The notes under the pieces are model-generated. The model made no database searches. It worked only from the letters and a program-made list of their open reading frames with translations, and had not been told where the DNA came from. A stretch of 64,000 nucleotides of DNA from Podospora pseudocomata (taxonomy: Eukaryota > Ascomycota > Sordariomycetes > Sordariales > Podosporaceae), in contig NC_085890.1 of the NCBI RefSeq assembly GCF_035222375.1, forward strand, positions 2,294,001 to 2,358,000, read 5' to 3'. Positions within the stretch are counted from its first letter, which is position 1. Every line of letters starts with the position of its first letter. Both the position numbers and the translations under genes were made by a program. This document shows, piece after piece, positions 41,833 through 53,857 of the stretch.

Positions 41833-43183
41833 TTTGAGGTGAATAAGGTGGTGGTTGATGGTGATTTGGTTGGGATGATGATATGGAAGTTGAAAGGGGA
41901 GGGGAGATGCGAATGAGGGTTTATATATATGTTAAAGTGGTAGCTTCGGTGGCAGCACTGGCCTGATCGACATGGACATGCATGGAATCATTCTACCGTC
42001 GCCAACGTAATGTTGTTGCCTTTGTGATCATAAGGTACCCACGGCGACTTGAAGCTATTATTAAAAGTCAGATTGATGGTCCTGCACAGCCGTTGACATT
42101 TTTGCCGGCTAATCCCGGTAGTCAACTGTTAAGCATAGTGTCGTGCGTTCCAACCCCTGATTGCTGACTCTACAGGAAGCCGTCGAAGCCGCAGCATCAC
42201 AGCTTAACTCTGTTATCCTGACCCCCAGCGCACGCGGGTGCTAGCGGGTCGGAGTTAATGTCTCGCTCATTCCACATTCTAAGCTGTTGTATTCGCGAAG
42301 GCTAAAGCTGACATCTGGCCGACAAAGCTTGTGCAGAGCTGTTGGTGCTACATATCTACTCACACCTCAAGGCTGAGTCCCGATTTATAATGCATCCCAG
42401 TTTCTTTTTTGGGTCATTAATGTTCTGAAGGTCGTTCAATATCTTCTATCACCTTCTACTATCATTCAATAGCATCTTGTTCTTCCTGGTCGAGGGAAGT
42501 ACATTGCCGCTTTCGGACTTGGGTGGGGTGTGTAGTTAGGAGCAGCACTGCCTCTTCCACCCTACCCTCCTGCCCATTTTAGCCTGGAAAAAATGTGTTT
42601 GATTTCGAAATGTCCAAATTAACCAGCTTAAGCTCGAATAACGAATTTGCAAGTCAAGGTAAAGGCCTAGTTGAATCGTCATATAAACCAACATACTGCT
42701 TGTCTTAACGACAGTTCCATTTCATATTTACATACCTACCTAAGCTTCTTTATCACTTCCTCTCAACAAATTAGCACTTATGGCGTCATACCTCCCTAGT
42801 TCCCTTGGCATCAGCTGCCGCTTTCACAGGCTTAGTTACTGCAGTCAAATCATCTTGGGAGCCTCGCGGCTGCTAAAGGAAACCAAATCAAATAAAGTTA
42901 GTTGTGGCGCTTGGAACTACGTCAAGCCAACTAGCCCGATCTCGAATTATTCGAGTGGGCCAAATGACGTCTCTACCAAGTGTTCTAGAGCCACTTACCT
43001 TTAAGATGAAACAGGGTACTCGAAGTGATGAAAGAGGCGGGATCCAGAAGGATCTAGAGTATTGTGACGGGCTATAAATCAATGGAGACCCCCAGACCCC
43101 TCCTGTGACACGCTATGATAAAAAAAATAGACAGATTGAATGAGAGATCAGCTAAGCTGTGTGCGGCTAGCTTGCAAGCCCAG
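41833..43183. other. Intergenic
   Basis: Apart from the SDR promoter I see only short frames. The part 43030-43110 has GATCCAGAAGGATCTAGA and TGTGACGGGC, loosely like parts of the LTR unit at 14478-14881, but too short to call. Confidence 0.35.
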
Positions 43184-44266
43184 TCATCTGATCTCCAACA
43201 CCTTCTCCCTTAGCTGCAGCGCCTGCCGATGCATCTCCTCTGCCTCCTCATACTTCCCCTGGCTATAAAGCACAAGCGCAAGGTTGTTCATGCTAATGAG
43301 CGTGTGGGGATGCTCCTTGCCCAACACCTTCTGAGATAGCTGTAGCTCCTGCCGATGCATCTGCCCTGCCTCCTCATACCTCCCCTGGCTATCAAGCACA
43401 CCCGCAAGGTTGTTCATGCTGGTGAGCGTGTGGGGATGCTCCTTGCCCAACACCTTCTGAGATAGCTGCAGCGCCTGCCGATGCATCTGCTCGGCCTCCT
43501 CATACTTCCCCTGGCTGTCGAGCACAAACGCAAGGTTGTTCATGCTACTGAGCGTGTCGGGATGCTCCTTGCCCAACACCTTCTGAGATAGCTGCAGCGC
43601 CTGCCGATGCATCTCCTCTGCCTCCTCATACTTCCCCTGGCTATGAAGCACACTCGCAAGGTTGTTCATGCTACCAAGCGTGTCGGGATGCTCCTTGCCC
43701 AACACCTTCTCCCGTAGCTGCAGCGCCTGCCGATGTATCTGCTCGGCCTCTTCATACTTCCCCTGGCTACCAAGCACACGCGCAAGGTTGCTCATGCTAC
43801 TGAGCGTGTCGGGATGCTCCTTGCCCAACACCTTCTCCCGTAGCTGCAGCGCCTGCCGATGCATCTGCTCGGCCTCCTCATACTTCCCCTGGCTGTCGAG
43901 CACACCCGCAAGGTTGTTCATGCTGGTGAGCGTGTGGGGATGCTCCTTGCCCAACACCTTCTGAGATAGCTGCAGCGCCTGCCGATGCATCTGCTCGGCC
44001 TCCTCATACTTCCCCTGGCTATGAAGCACAAACGCAAGGTTGTTCATGCTACTGAGCGTGTCGGGATGCTCCTTGCCCAACACCTTCTCCCTTAGCTGCA
44101 GCGCCTGCCGATGTATCTGCTCGGCCTCCTCATACTTCCCCTGGCTACGAAGCACAACCGCAAGGTTGTTCATGCTGGTGAGCGTGGCGGGATGCTCCTT
44201 GCCCAACACCTTCTCCTTTAGCTGCAGCGCCTGCCGATGCATCTGCTCTGCTTCCTCATACTTCCC
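43184..44266 (-). repeat. 126-bp tandem repeats encoding 42-residue TPR units
   Basis: Eight full units beginning GKYEEAEQMHRQALQL are followed by a 24-residue partial unit and stop. The units are almost identical, differing mainly at E/Q, M/I, RE/SQ and the residues after NLA (G, F, V, R, S, L). This degree of uniformity points to recent amplification or gene conversion. Confidence 0.95.
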
Positions 44267-46597
44267 TAAATTGCGAAAGCTCTCACCCACTTTGGAAAGA
44301 AGACCTGTTGTCGCTTCCCCGTCATCTGTTCTCTTCCGTAGTTGAAGAGCATGTTGCGTATGAGGAAGATACCTTATCCACTCTTCTCGGTTTTCGTGTT
44401 TAGGCCAAGGGAATATATCGTCAAGCCGTTCTAACACTTTGGCCGTCCATTCCTGTCGCTCTCCCTTTCCATCTAACCAGCTCAGCATCGATATCTGAAC
44501 TAGCCGATGGATATCGTAGCTATCCGACTCATTCTGTTGGGAGATAAATGCATACGCCTTCAGGGTCCCGATTGCTTCAACAGTCTCTAGCGTCCCCGCC
44601 GGCGGCAACAGGGAGTGCGGAATATCCTTCCCGGCTAAAAAGCACAGAAATCTGAGGTAGTCAGCCGCCAGCGCGTCGTGATCTGAGATTTGCTGGAACG
44701 AAATCAGCCAAGTTGTGGCGACAGCATTTTGAATGTTCTTATATCGGTGTCGGTCGTCAAAGTGACTACTCAACAACTTAACCATATCCTCATCACTGGA
44801 GTTACATAGCTTAAGGTACCGCGCAGTCGAGATCTGCTCCTTGGCCATATAAGCAGACGCTTGCCGTATTGCCAGAGGGAGGTTAGTAAGAAACTCTAGC
44901 AACGCATTGTTGCTTCTTATGTCGCTCATCTGAGAACCTTTTAGGTTTTTCCCTAATAGCTTAAGGGCCTCGTCTTGGCTCATTTCTTCAACTGCGATAA
45001 TATGATTTTCAGACTCGACCAGCCTTAATCCAAGTTTGTGGTTTCGGGTTGTGAAAAGAATAGATCCTTTCCGGCTGAATGGAAGATAGTCGGCAAGGGC
45101 GGTATCCCCAAAAAGTAGCTTTTCATCGTCGGCGTTATCGATAATTAAAAGCCAGTTACCTATATTCTCGCGGCCCAATGCGGACTTAATAAGTGCCTTG
45201 ACATCTGCTTTTTCTTCGTCGATTCCCGGTACCTTAAGCTGCTGGCCGATAGCGCGGTATGCATTCTCGAAAGCGGTGGCATCAACAGCGGGAACCCAAA
45301 AGACCGAGCATTCCGGCTGCACGTCGCGAATGCGATAAGCGGTCTCCAGCGCGATCTGCGTCTTTCCAACCCCCCCCAGACCTTCGATGGCGGTCCGTTG
45401 GCAGTCATCTTCGTCTCCACTAGGAAGAACCCTCTTAAGAAGATCTTCGAGAATTGATTCACGCCCGACGAATTCCTTATTACGTCCGAACCGGACGATC
45501 CAGTGTCCCTTCATGGTAGCTTCGCCATATTAGCACTATTCTGGCCGCATCAGCCCACCCAGGAGATGATCAGCTTACAGTTCTTCCGCAGTTTTAAAAC
45601 AACCGATGCGTCTCCAGCGAGTTTCCTGACCGCATCTTTAACTAATTTAAAGTTGGGACATTCTGGACCTTGGAATTTGTTCATCCCTGAATGGGTCGCA
45701 TCCAAGCCTTGGCGAGGGAAACCATGCAGGCAGGCTGAAGACTCCGTCACAAGCTATCAAGGTCAGTTGAATATCACGAACGGGGACAAATAACGTACAA
45801 TCTTGCGGGTAACACTCCTTGACAGGCGCTTCGCCCACCCGGGCGATAGAATGCGTCTTAACATCTCCGTCTTCCTGGTCTCGAAAAAGCAACTCAGGGG
45901 CAGTTGCACTGCCTTAGCATTAGCGATCTCGGCGAACTTCTGAACGCGCTGGTGGACGAAGTCGTGGCTCTGCTCGAGGTCTTTTATGAGTTGGTCAGAG
46001 GCCTGCTCTCCCATAATGCCTTTAACCAGCACCTGCCACCGAGCCTGCTTCGCAGCATCACTACCCTGGAATGGAGTGGCGAGAAACACGATGCCGACAG
46101 TGGAAAGCAGGATATGTTTATAGGCGCTGCCTTCCTGGGCGGCTCGGATGATTGCCTGGGGAGGTTAACCGCTGCCCGCCGTATATGATCTATGGACATA
46201 CCTCGGCCAGAATAAGCCCTCCAAAACAAGAGGCGACGAAGATAATTGGTCGCGTTTGCGAACCACGGCCTTCGGCGATAAGACCGAGTAGCGTATCGGC
46301 ATGGCCGAGCAGCGTCTGCACGGGTGCATTTGCGAAGTAGTTTGCATTCCAGTCGTACGTATATATGCGGGCCTTTGGTAGGGCTGCCGGCAGCATGTCG
46401 GCGTCCGACAGCCAGTTCACAACCCCATCCCCATTTCTTTTCTTAAACTCCCATGTCCGCGGCGACTCGGTGCCCAATCCGTGGATTGCGATAATACTGG
46501 CCGGTTAGACGTGCCTCTATGCGTTCGACCGGGTGGAACTTACTCGATCGTCGCGTCGTGGGGAGCGTCATCGACTGGGATGATCCGGCGGAGTCCC
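43184..46597 (-). CDS. NLR-type STAND protein: alpha/beta hydrolase - NB-ARC - TPR
   Basis: Exon pieces: 46597-46544, 46496-46202, 46155-45799, 45753-45579 and 45519-43184, with short introns of 45-59 bp. The 5' end above 46597 is unresolved. The N-terminal domain starts DIIAIHGLGTESPRTWEF and has YTYDWNANYFAN, the nucleophile region FVASCFGGLILAEA and FLATPFQGSD. It is a lipase-like fold in which Cys occupies the usual Ser position of GHSLGG. The NB-ARC follows: FVGRESILEDLL, P-loop GLGGVGKTQ, Walker B WLLIIDNADD, RNBS GSILFTTRNHK and GLPL-like LTNLPLAIRQASAYM. An HRLVQ motif leads to eight full 42-residue TPRs plus a partial one. Fungal proteins with this plan act in non-self recognition and programmed cell death. 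It is head-to-head with the HET-NACHT gene. Confidence 0.85.
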
Positions 46598-48012
46598 CTG
46601 CAAGCCTAAGGATGAAGTGCCGGTAGTTAGCTCGGTCCCCGCTTCTTATATAGAGAGCGATCTCACCTCTGTCGTGGTCATCCTGGGAATATTCTGAAAA
46701 GCGGGGCTCGTATTGCGCACCAGGCTGGTAAGGGTCAGCTTCAATCGCGGCGGTGACTATGTTAAGGTCGCCGTAAGAACGAAAGTGATGGAGAGAGGAG
46801 TATTTAGACTTAGCGAGACCCACAATGAGGCGCTGTTTGGCCTTTGTATGCGTGTCACACGTCAAACGACCAACCAGCCACATCACGGCCCAACCGTTAT
46901 CGAGAACCAATGGTTGGAAGTAAGGCAGGCAATCAAGTGCCTCGCGTTTATCAAAAGAATAGTATTGGACACGGAGTATATCGAAGGACTTGGCAGCGGG
47001 CTGAGATCGCCTAATGCTTACCGCCCAAAGCGCCAAGAAGCGCCATATTCAACTACTTTAAGCCATGGTCCTGACATCAACTCTGATGCGACGCACCTGG
47101 GCAAGTATTCACAGCGCCCTTCAAAACCGCGGATGATCAAACCGTCGAGTCGTGTTTACGATTGCGGAACCCTTGTCTCTCGACGCTTCAAGCGGGTCAA
47201 GACGAACGGCGGAGAAATCGAAACTAAGGAATAAGGTATGGTAATAGGGTCAACGTTATCCCTTTCAGAGGTTCTGGATAGGGGTTCGTCACACACCTCT
47301 CTGTTTAAAAATGCGTTTAGTATTTTTGTTTTGATAGCTTTGGATTTTAATTTGCAGTATTGAAATCTGTAAATAAATTCAAGGGTAATAGTACTTCGTA
47401 GTACTTGCAAGATTGTGGCGGTTCCAGAGCCCAGTCTCTCTAAGAGTGATTCTCTAAAGGTTAGTCTGGGTTGTAAAAGGGTGTAGCCAAACCGGTGCAC
47501 GGCAAGGTGCTGTCTCAACGAGTTACCTTCACAAGATAATTAGTTCTGATTGGTTCGGGACGTCCCATGCTTTTGCGTGCGCTGCCTAGCTGCCAATCCA
47601 TCAACGCCCAACATGAGGGGTCGAGGAAGCCCAAAGCCGATTGCGATAGCAACATCAATCACTTCAAAGCTTCGAGCCCACCGAGACTCGCAATACCGTG
47701 GTCAACCGTCCCGTATCTCTCTCTAACAGCAGCTGCACCTCTGAACAGCTTGCGTTCTCCTACTCTACCCTTGCGCGCCCCTCATCACGATCGATCGAAG
47801 CCCGCGATAGTTCTTAAACACATTACAAAGGGTCTTCCTCATACACTATAAGTACCCAGTAAGATAAATTCCAACACCAGACAATCGCGGCGCGCTATTT
47901 ACTTCAGTTTCTGATTATTTTGTTCCCGCAGATCGCAAATATCCTCGTCTATCTATCGCACCTACCGCTCCGCCCTTTCACCTTTCCGGCCGAGCCTCGG
48001 CGGTCCCGAACC
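46598..48012. other. Intergenic between the two divergent NLR genes
   Basis: Contains the unresolved 5' end of the minus-strand NLR gene and the leader of the plus-strand one. At 47257-47293 a stretch (CTTTCAGAGGTTCTGGATAG, then GGTTCGTCAC) matches the 3' end of the LTR-like unit at 14478-14881. It is probably a short relic of the same element family. Confidence 0.45.
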
Positions 48013-51000
48013 ATGCGTCTCCTGGAACGTGATGATGCCGGCGAGATCCGCCCGACGAAGGACCTGCCCAGCGACAAGATTCCGCCATATGCGATTCTTT
48101 CACACACATGGGGGCCTGATGAGGAGGAAGTCAGCTACAAAGATTTAAAGGACGGCAGAGCCGTAAGCAAACTCGGCTACAACAAGATCCGGTTTTGCGC
48201 AGATCAAGCTTGGCGTGACGGGCTGAAATTCTTCTGGGTAGACACATGCTGTATCGATAAGTCCAACAGCACTGAGCTTCAGGAGGCGATCAACTCTATG
48301 TTCAGGTGGTATCGCGATGCGGCTAAGTGCTATGTCTATCTTACAGACGTCTCAACATACAGGCGAGACGCCGACGGCGATCCTAGTTGGAAATGGGCTT
48401 TTCAGAAATGCAAATGGTTTACTCGAGGATGGACCCTCCAAGAACTTCTTGCTCCGACATCAGTCGAGTTCTTTTCAAGGGAGAAGGCGCGTATTGGAGA
48501 CAGGAACTCTCTAGAGCGAATGATCCACAACGTAACGGGAATTCCCCTCGAGGCCCTCCGAGGTAGTCCTTTGTCTGATTTCAGTGTCCATGACCGGATG
48601 GCATGGATGAAGCAACGCACTACAACACGTGAAGAAGACATGGCATACTCGCTTTTTGGTATCTTCGACGTCCATCTGCCTCTTATCTACGGCGAAGGAA
48701 AAGAGAAGGCCCTTGAGCGGTTGCGAGAGAAGATTGGGAAGGATGACGGCTGTCTGGCCGACCTGCGTGTCACCGACTCTCGCCACGATAAGAAGCGGAT
48801 CGAAGCTGCTAAGGGCGGCCTCCTGAAAGACTCCTACTGTTGGGTTCTCAGCAACGTCCAATTCCAACAATGGCACGGCGGTGACGATCAACGGCTGCTC
48901 TGGATCAAAGGCGACCCCGGCAAAGGCAAGACTATGTTGCTCTGCGGCATCATCGACGAATTAAAAAAGTCTACACCAGCTGGCCTTCTATCCTTCTTCT
49001 TTTGCCAAGCCACCGACTCGCGCATTAATAATGCCACTGCCGTCCTCCGCGGTCTAATCTACCTTCTTGTCAGCCAACAACCAGCACTCATCTCACACGT
49101 ACGACGACCTTATGATCATGCAGGAAAAAAGATGTTTGAGGATCCTAACGTATGGGTTGTCCTGTGTGAGATCTTTACTAGCATTCTACAAGATCCCGGC
49201 TTGAGAATGACGTATTTGATCATCGACGCGCTTGATGAATGCGTGACAGACTTGCCGCAGCTTCTCGAGCTGATAACCCGGACCTCATGCACATCCTCCC
49301 CAATCAAGTGGATCGTCTCGAGTCGTAATCGGCCGGATATCGAAGAGCAATTGGAAACAGCCACGCAGAAAGCGAGGTTAAGCCTCGAGCTCAACGCCGA
49401 ATCTATCTCTACTGCTGTCAACGCATTTATCCAAAACAGGGTAGATCAACTGGCACCGAAAACGAAATACGATGCCAACATGATAGGCAAGATTCAGGAT
49501 TACTTACACTCCCACGCAAATGGCACGTTTCTGTGGGTGGCGTTGGTCTGCCAGGCGCTCGCGGATCCGAAGGTTAAGAAGCGGCATATATTAGCAAAGT
49601 TACAGACATTTCCGCGCGGACTAGACTCTTTATATGCGCGGATGCTGGAGCAGATTGGCCATTCCGAAGATGCAGACCTTTGCAAGCAGATTCTTGCCGT
49701 CGCCGCAGCCGTTCGCCGACCTATCAGCCTTGATGAACTCGCCTCTCTTATTGAGATGCCGGATGACGTTTCCGATGATCCGGAGTCCTTGGAAGAGATT
49801 GTTAAGCTTTGCGGCTCGTTCTTGATCATCCGAGAACGAACGGTCTATTTCGTCCACCAATCGGCCAAGGACTTTCTCATCGGCACGGCTTCGGACAAAG
49901 CCTCCAACAAAGCTTCTCAAGAAGCTTTCAAGCTGGTTTTCCCTACTGGGATGGAGGATGTGAGCTATATTATCTTCTGGAGGTCACTGAATGTTATGTC
50001 TCAGAAGCTGCGACGAGACATATACTGCTTAAATGCACCGGGATTCTTGATTGACAACGTCCGAGTGCCAGACCCGGACCCGCTAGCAACGGTACGATAT
50101 TCATGCATCCACTGGATTAATCATTTACGTGATTTAGTCTCTAGCACAAGCTCAAAATGGGTTCATCTTCTGCAAGATGATGGGGATATCCACAGATTCC
50201 TTACAACGAAGTATCTTTATTGGCTTGAAGCTCTTAGTCTACTCCGAGCTTTACCAGAGGGCATCAATGCCATCCGACAGTTAGAGAGCTTATTGGTAAG
50301 TATGAGACCACTAAATGCTATAAGCTGGTCTAACAGTAGTATAGGGACATACCATTCGAGGGAGGTTGATAGCTATCGTCCGGGATGCATATCGATTTGC
50401 GCTGTCCTACAGGGTGATAATTGAGAAAGCCCCTCTTCAAGCATACACATCAGCCCTTATATTTGCACCGACTGACAGTATGATAAAGAAATTCTTTAAG
50501 AAGGAAGAGCCTGGCTGGATTAGCACAATATCAGTTGTAGAAGCGGAATGGAATGCCTGCACACAGACGTTAGAGGGCCATGGCGGTAGGGTCCAGTCGG
50601 TCGCGTTCTCGCCGGATGGCCAGCGTGTGGCATCGGGCTCGAGCGATAATACCATCAAGATCTGGGATGCGGCATCGGGGACCTGTATACAGACGTTAGA
50701 GGGCCATGGCGACTGGGTCCTGTCGGTCGCGTTCTCGCCGGACGGCGAGCGCGTAGCATCGGGCTCGAGCGACAACACCATCAAGATCTGGGATGCGGTA
50801 TCGAGGACCTGTACACAGACGTTAGAGGGCCATAGCCACTGGGTCCTGTCGGTCGCGTTCTCGCCGGACGGCCAGCGTGTGGTATCGGGCTCGAGCGACA
50901 ACACCATCAAGATCTGGGATGCGGTATCGGGGACCTGTACACAGACGTTAAAGGGTAATGGCGGCTGGGTCCTGTCGGTAGCGTTCTCGCCGGACGGCCA

Positions 51001-52384
51001 GCGTGTGGCATCGGGCTCGAGCGACTATACCATCAAGATCTGGGATGCGGCATCGGGGACCTGTACACAGACGTTAGAGGGCCATGGCGACTGGGTCCGG
51101 TCGGTCGCGTTCTCGCCGGACGGCCAGCGCGTGGCATCGGGCTCGCGCGACAACACCATCAAGATCTGGGATGCGGCATCGAGGACCTGTACACAGACGT
51201 TAGAGGGCCATGGCGGCTGGGTCGAGTCGGTCGCGTTCTCGCCGGACGGCCAGCGCGTAGCATCGGGCTCGAGCGACAACACCATCAAGATCTGGGATGC
51301 GGCATCGAGGACCTGTACACAGACGTTAAAGGGCCATGGCGGCAGGGTCGAGTCGGTAGCGTTCTCGCCGGACGGCCAGCGCGTGGCATCGGGCTCGAGC
51401 GACAACACCATCAAGATCTGGGATGCGGTATCGGGGACCTGTACACAGACGTTAAAGGGCCATGGCGGCAGGGTCCAGTCGGTCGCGTTCTCGCCGGACG
51501 GCCAGCGCGTGGTATCGGGCTCGAGCGACTACACCATCAAGATCTGGGATGCGGCATCGGGGACCTGTACACAGACGTTAGAGGGCAATGGCGGCTGGGT
51601 CCTGTCGGTCGCGTTCTCGCCGGACGGCCAGCGTGTGGCATCGGGCTCGAGCGATAATACCATCAAGATCTGGGATGCGGCATCGGGTACCTGTACACAG
51701 ACGTTAGAGGGCCATGGCGACTGGGTCCTGTCGGTAGCGTTCTCGCCGGACGGCGAGCGCGTGGCATCGGGCTCGAGCGACAACACCATCAAGATCTGGG
51801 ATGCGGCATCGAGGACCTGTACACAGACGTTAGAGAGCCATGGCGACTGGGTCCTGTCGGTAGCGTTCTCGCCGGACGGCGAGCGCGTAGCATCGGGCTC
51901 GAGCGACAACACCATCAAGATCTGGGATGCGGCATCGGGGACCTATACACAAACGTTAGAGGGCCATGGCGACTGGGTCCTGTCGGTCGCGTTCTCGCCG
52001 GACGGCCAGCGCGTGGCATCGGGCTCGAGCGACTACACCATCAAGATCTGGGATGCGGCATCGGGAGCTTGCACACAGACGATAAATGTTAATTCAGCTG
52101 CTACCCATCTATCGTTCGACCATACCAACGCTTACATTAATACGAATATCGGGCGTGTCCAAATAGCCACGACTACCATAGAAAGTCCAAATCAGCTAAG
52201 TAGTCCGGTGTGTTATTCGTATGGTTTAGGACAAGACTACCGCTGGATTACTTGCAATAACCAGAACGTGTTATGGTTGCCACCAGAATATCATGCAAGC
52301 GCTTCTGCTATGCAAGGACGCAAAATAGTTCTTGGCTGTTACTCAGGGCGTGTTATAATGTTTTTATTTTCTCGAGATGTTTGA
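48013..52384 (+). CDS. HET-NACHT-WD40 STAND protein (HNWD / het-E, het-D type)
   Basis: Two exons, 48013-50295 and 50345-52384, flank a 49-bp GTAAGT..TATAG intron and give 1440 residues. The start MRLLERDDAGE is the canonical HET opening; no ATG in frame precedes it closely. The HET domain (about 1-240) shows YAILSHTWG, FWVDTCCIDK and FTRGWTLQELLAP. It ends near AYSLFGIFDVHLPLIYGEG. The NACHT domain has P-loop GDPGKGKT near residue 300, Walker B YLIIDALDEC, and WIVSSRNRPDIEE. A helical linker leads to 12 WD40 repeats and a short unique end. Proteins of this plan control heterokaryon incompatibility: the repeats sense a partner protein and the HET domain executes cell death. The frame is intact throughout. 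Confidence 0.95.
50558..52069 (+). repeat. Twelve 126-bp tandem repeats encoding WD40 units
   Basis: Twelve exact-length copies of a 42-residue unit of the form CTQTLEGHGGWVLSVAFS and so on, ending WDAASGT. Framework positions are invariant in nearly all copies. Changes cluster at unit positions 6-11, 13, 22, 25, 29, 31, 39 and 41, such as GGR/GDW/SHW and Q/L/R/E. This is the pattern of concerted evolution with a variable binding surface described for HNWD genes. Confidence 0.97.
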
Positions 52385-53857
52385 CATTTCGACCTTCATC
52401 TTCTTTCTCCTATTTTTCTTTTTTCTTATTTACCATCAAAGGGGTGTGGGGGACGGAGTATATCTAGACCAAATATTTCCTGCATTTTCAATCCTGCATC
52501 AAGACGATGCATATTTCCACGTTTAGGTGGCAATATCATGGTTTGCAGCTTCTCCCAAAACGACAGGTTAGTCGATAACGTAAAATAAACCTTGTGGCAA
52601 TGGCAATTGGCCCCAGCAGTGGTTCGAAGGAGGCGTAGCGTTACCACGCACTCCGGCTAGCTTGCCACAGAGATTTGGAACTGGTGGATTAGTGTTAAAC
52701 CGAGGTCCTGCACTCTTTGAGGTGTTTAACTGTGGTAGGGATATAATTGGTCCGTACAAGATCTTACCGGTGTTCCCCTGGTGGCCCTTTTGGGTGTGGG
52801 GTCTTCGTTGCCGCGCAGCAAGTGTCACCGTCTTATCAAACGCACAAGGAGTCGATAAGTCTAGAGAGGCAGAGGTTCGAGGATCTGGGATCTGTGGCTG
52901 GGCTCGAGGACGTAAACAACCTTATATTTGTCCAATACGCGGTGAGGCGAGGTCGAGGGGTTCAGCTGTGCCGCAGGGATCAATAAACACAGCCAAATCT
53001 TCGGCAAAGGCGTGACTTAAGGTAGCATAGTACGATCATGAAAACGAGCTGGCAAAGTTAGTACCTATCCAGTGATAAAAGAATAGAATTGGGCAGTTAA
53101 CTATCACGCTTCTCGGGAATGCATTCTCCATGTATGCCTCATTGGCACTAGGATCCCGAAATTTATTTTTGACGCCCCGTTTTATTTTCAAGTTTTATTT
53201 TCTGTTGGCGCTATGCGCCTGAGGTCATTCGAAGATGGGGGGTGGTAAATGTAAAAATGGGAGAGAAACCTTCCTTAGTTTTTGGCAGTATGCCTTCCAG
53301 AATCAGCATTGGATCTCCCTCGAAATGATAGTCTGGATGTTCTTTTGCGTTTATCATGTACTCCAGGAGTGTGTGGTGGCCATAAGCCTTTGGGCCCAGA
53401 ATTGAAACAATTGTATTTTTGGTTGAACTTCCCCTTGTGATTGACTCTACTTACCTCCATGACAGGTGGGATTGTGCCATCTGGGCTAGACTCAGACCTG
53501 GGACTGGTAGGTATGCTATGGTACATAAGGGAACCTTTCCGGCCGCATATCCAAGCATGTTCGAGTAGCATCAGACCTCAACATCAGTCCCGGCCAGTTC
53601 GGTTAATAACGATGAATCATCATCGAAACACATGTTTTTGTGGGGAAACCTGGGGGCCAGGGAGTTCAAATGCAAGTTGGCGGCAGTCTTTTGGGTTGAT
53701 GGCGGTTACCCGTTGTAGCAGGTTGATCCAGTGAACCAATTAGAATGGACTAACCTGCGTACTTGTGCTGGTGGTGGGTTGGCCAGCACCCACCAATCCG
53801 AATTTATCATTCCAATGTTAATCTCTTTCCACACCAAACCGCAAAATAACCACCATC
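52385..53857. other. Intergenic with dispersed repeat
   Basis: Besides repeat copy B I see only short frames. The left 300 bp are T- and AT-rich 3' flank of the NLR gene. Confidence 0.4.
53173..53350 (+). repeat. Dispersed repeat, copy B
   Basis: Matches 1722-1905 in the same orientation, beginning CCCCGTTTTATTTTCAA and sharing GGGAGAGAAA and TAGTTTTTGGCAGTATG. Homology fades after about 180 bp, except perhaps a GGGCCCA block further on. Confidence 0.6.

Noticed and set aside
43184-44345. Possible CRISPR-like or satellite array
   Set aside because: The 126-bp periodicity keeps an open minus-strand frame with TPR sequence; plus-strand frames such as 43662-43964 are shadows of it.
50437-51918. 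Long minus-strand open frames with repeated WPSNVCVQV units
   Set aside because: They are the antisense shadow of the WD40 repeats.
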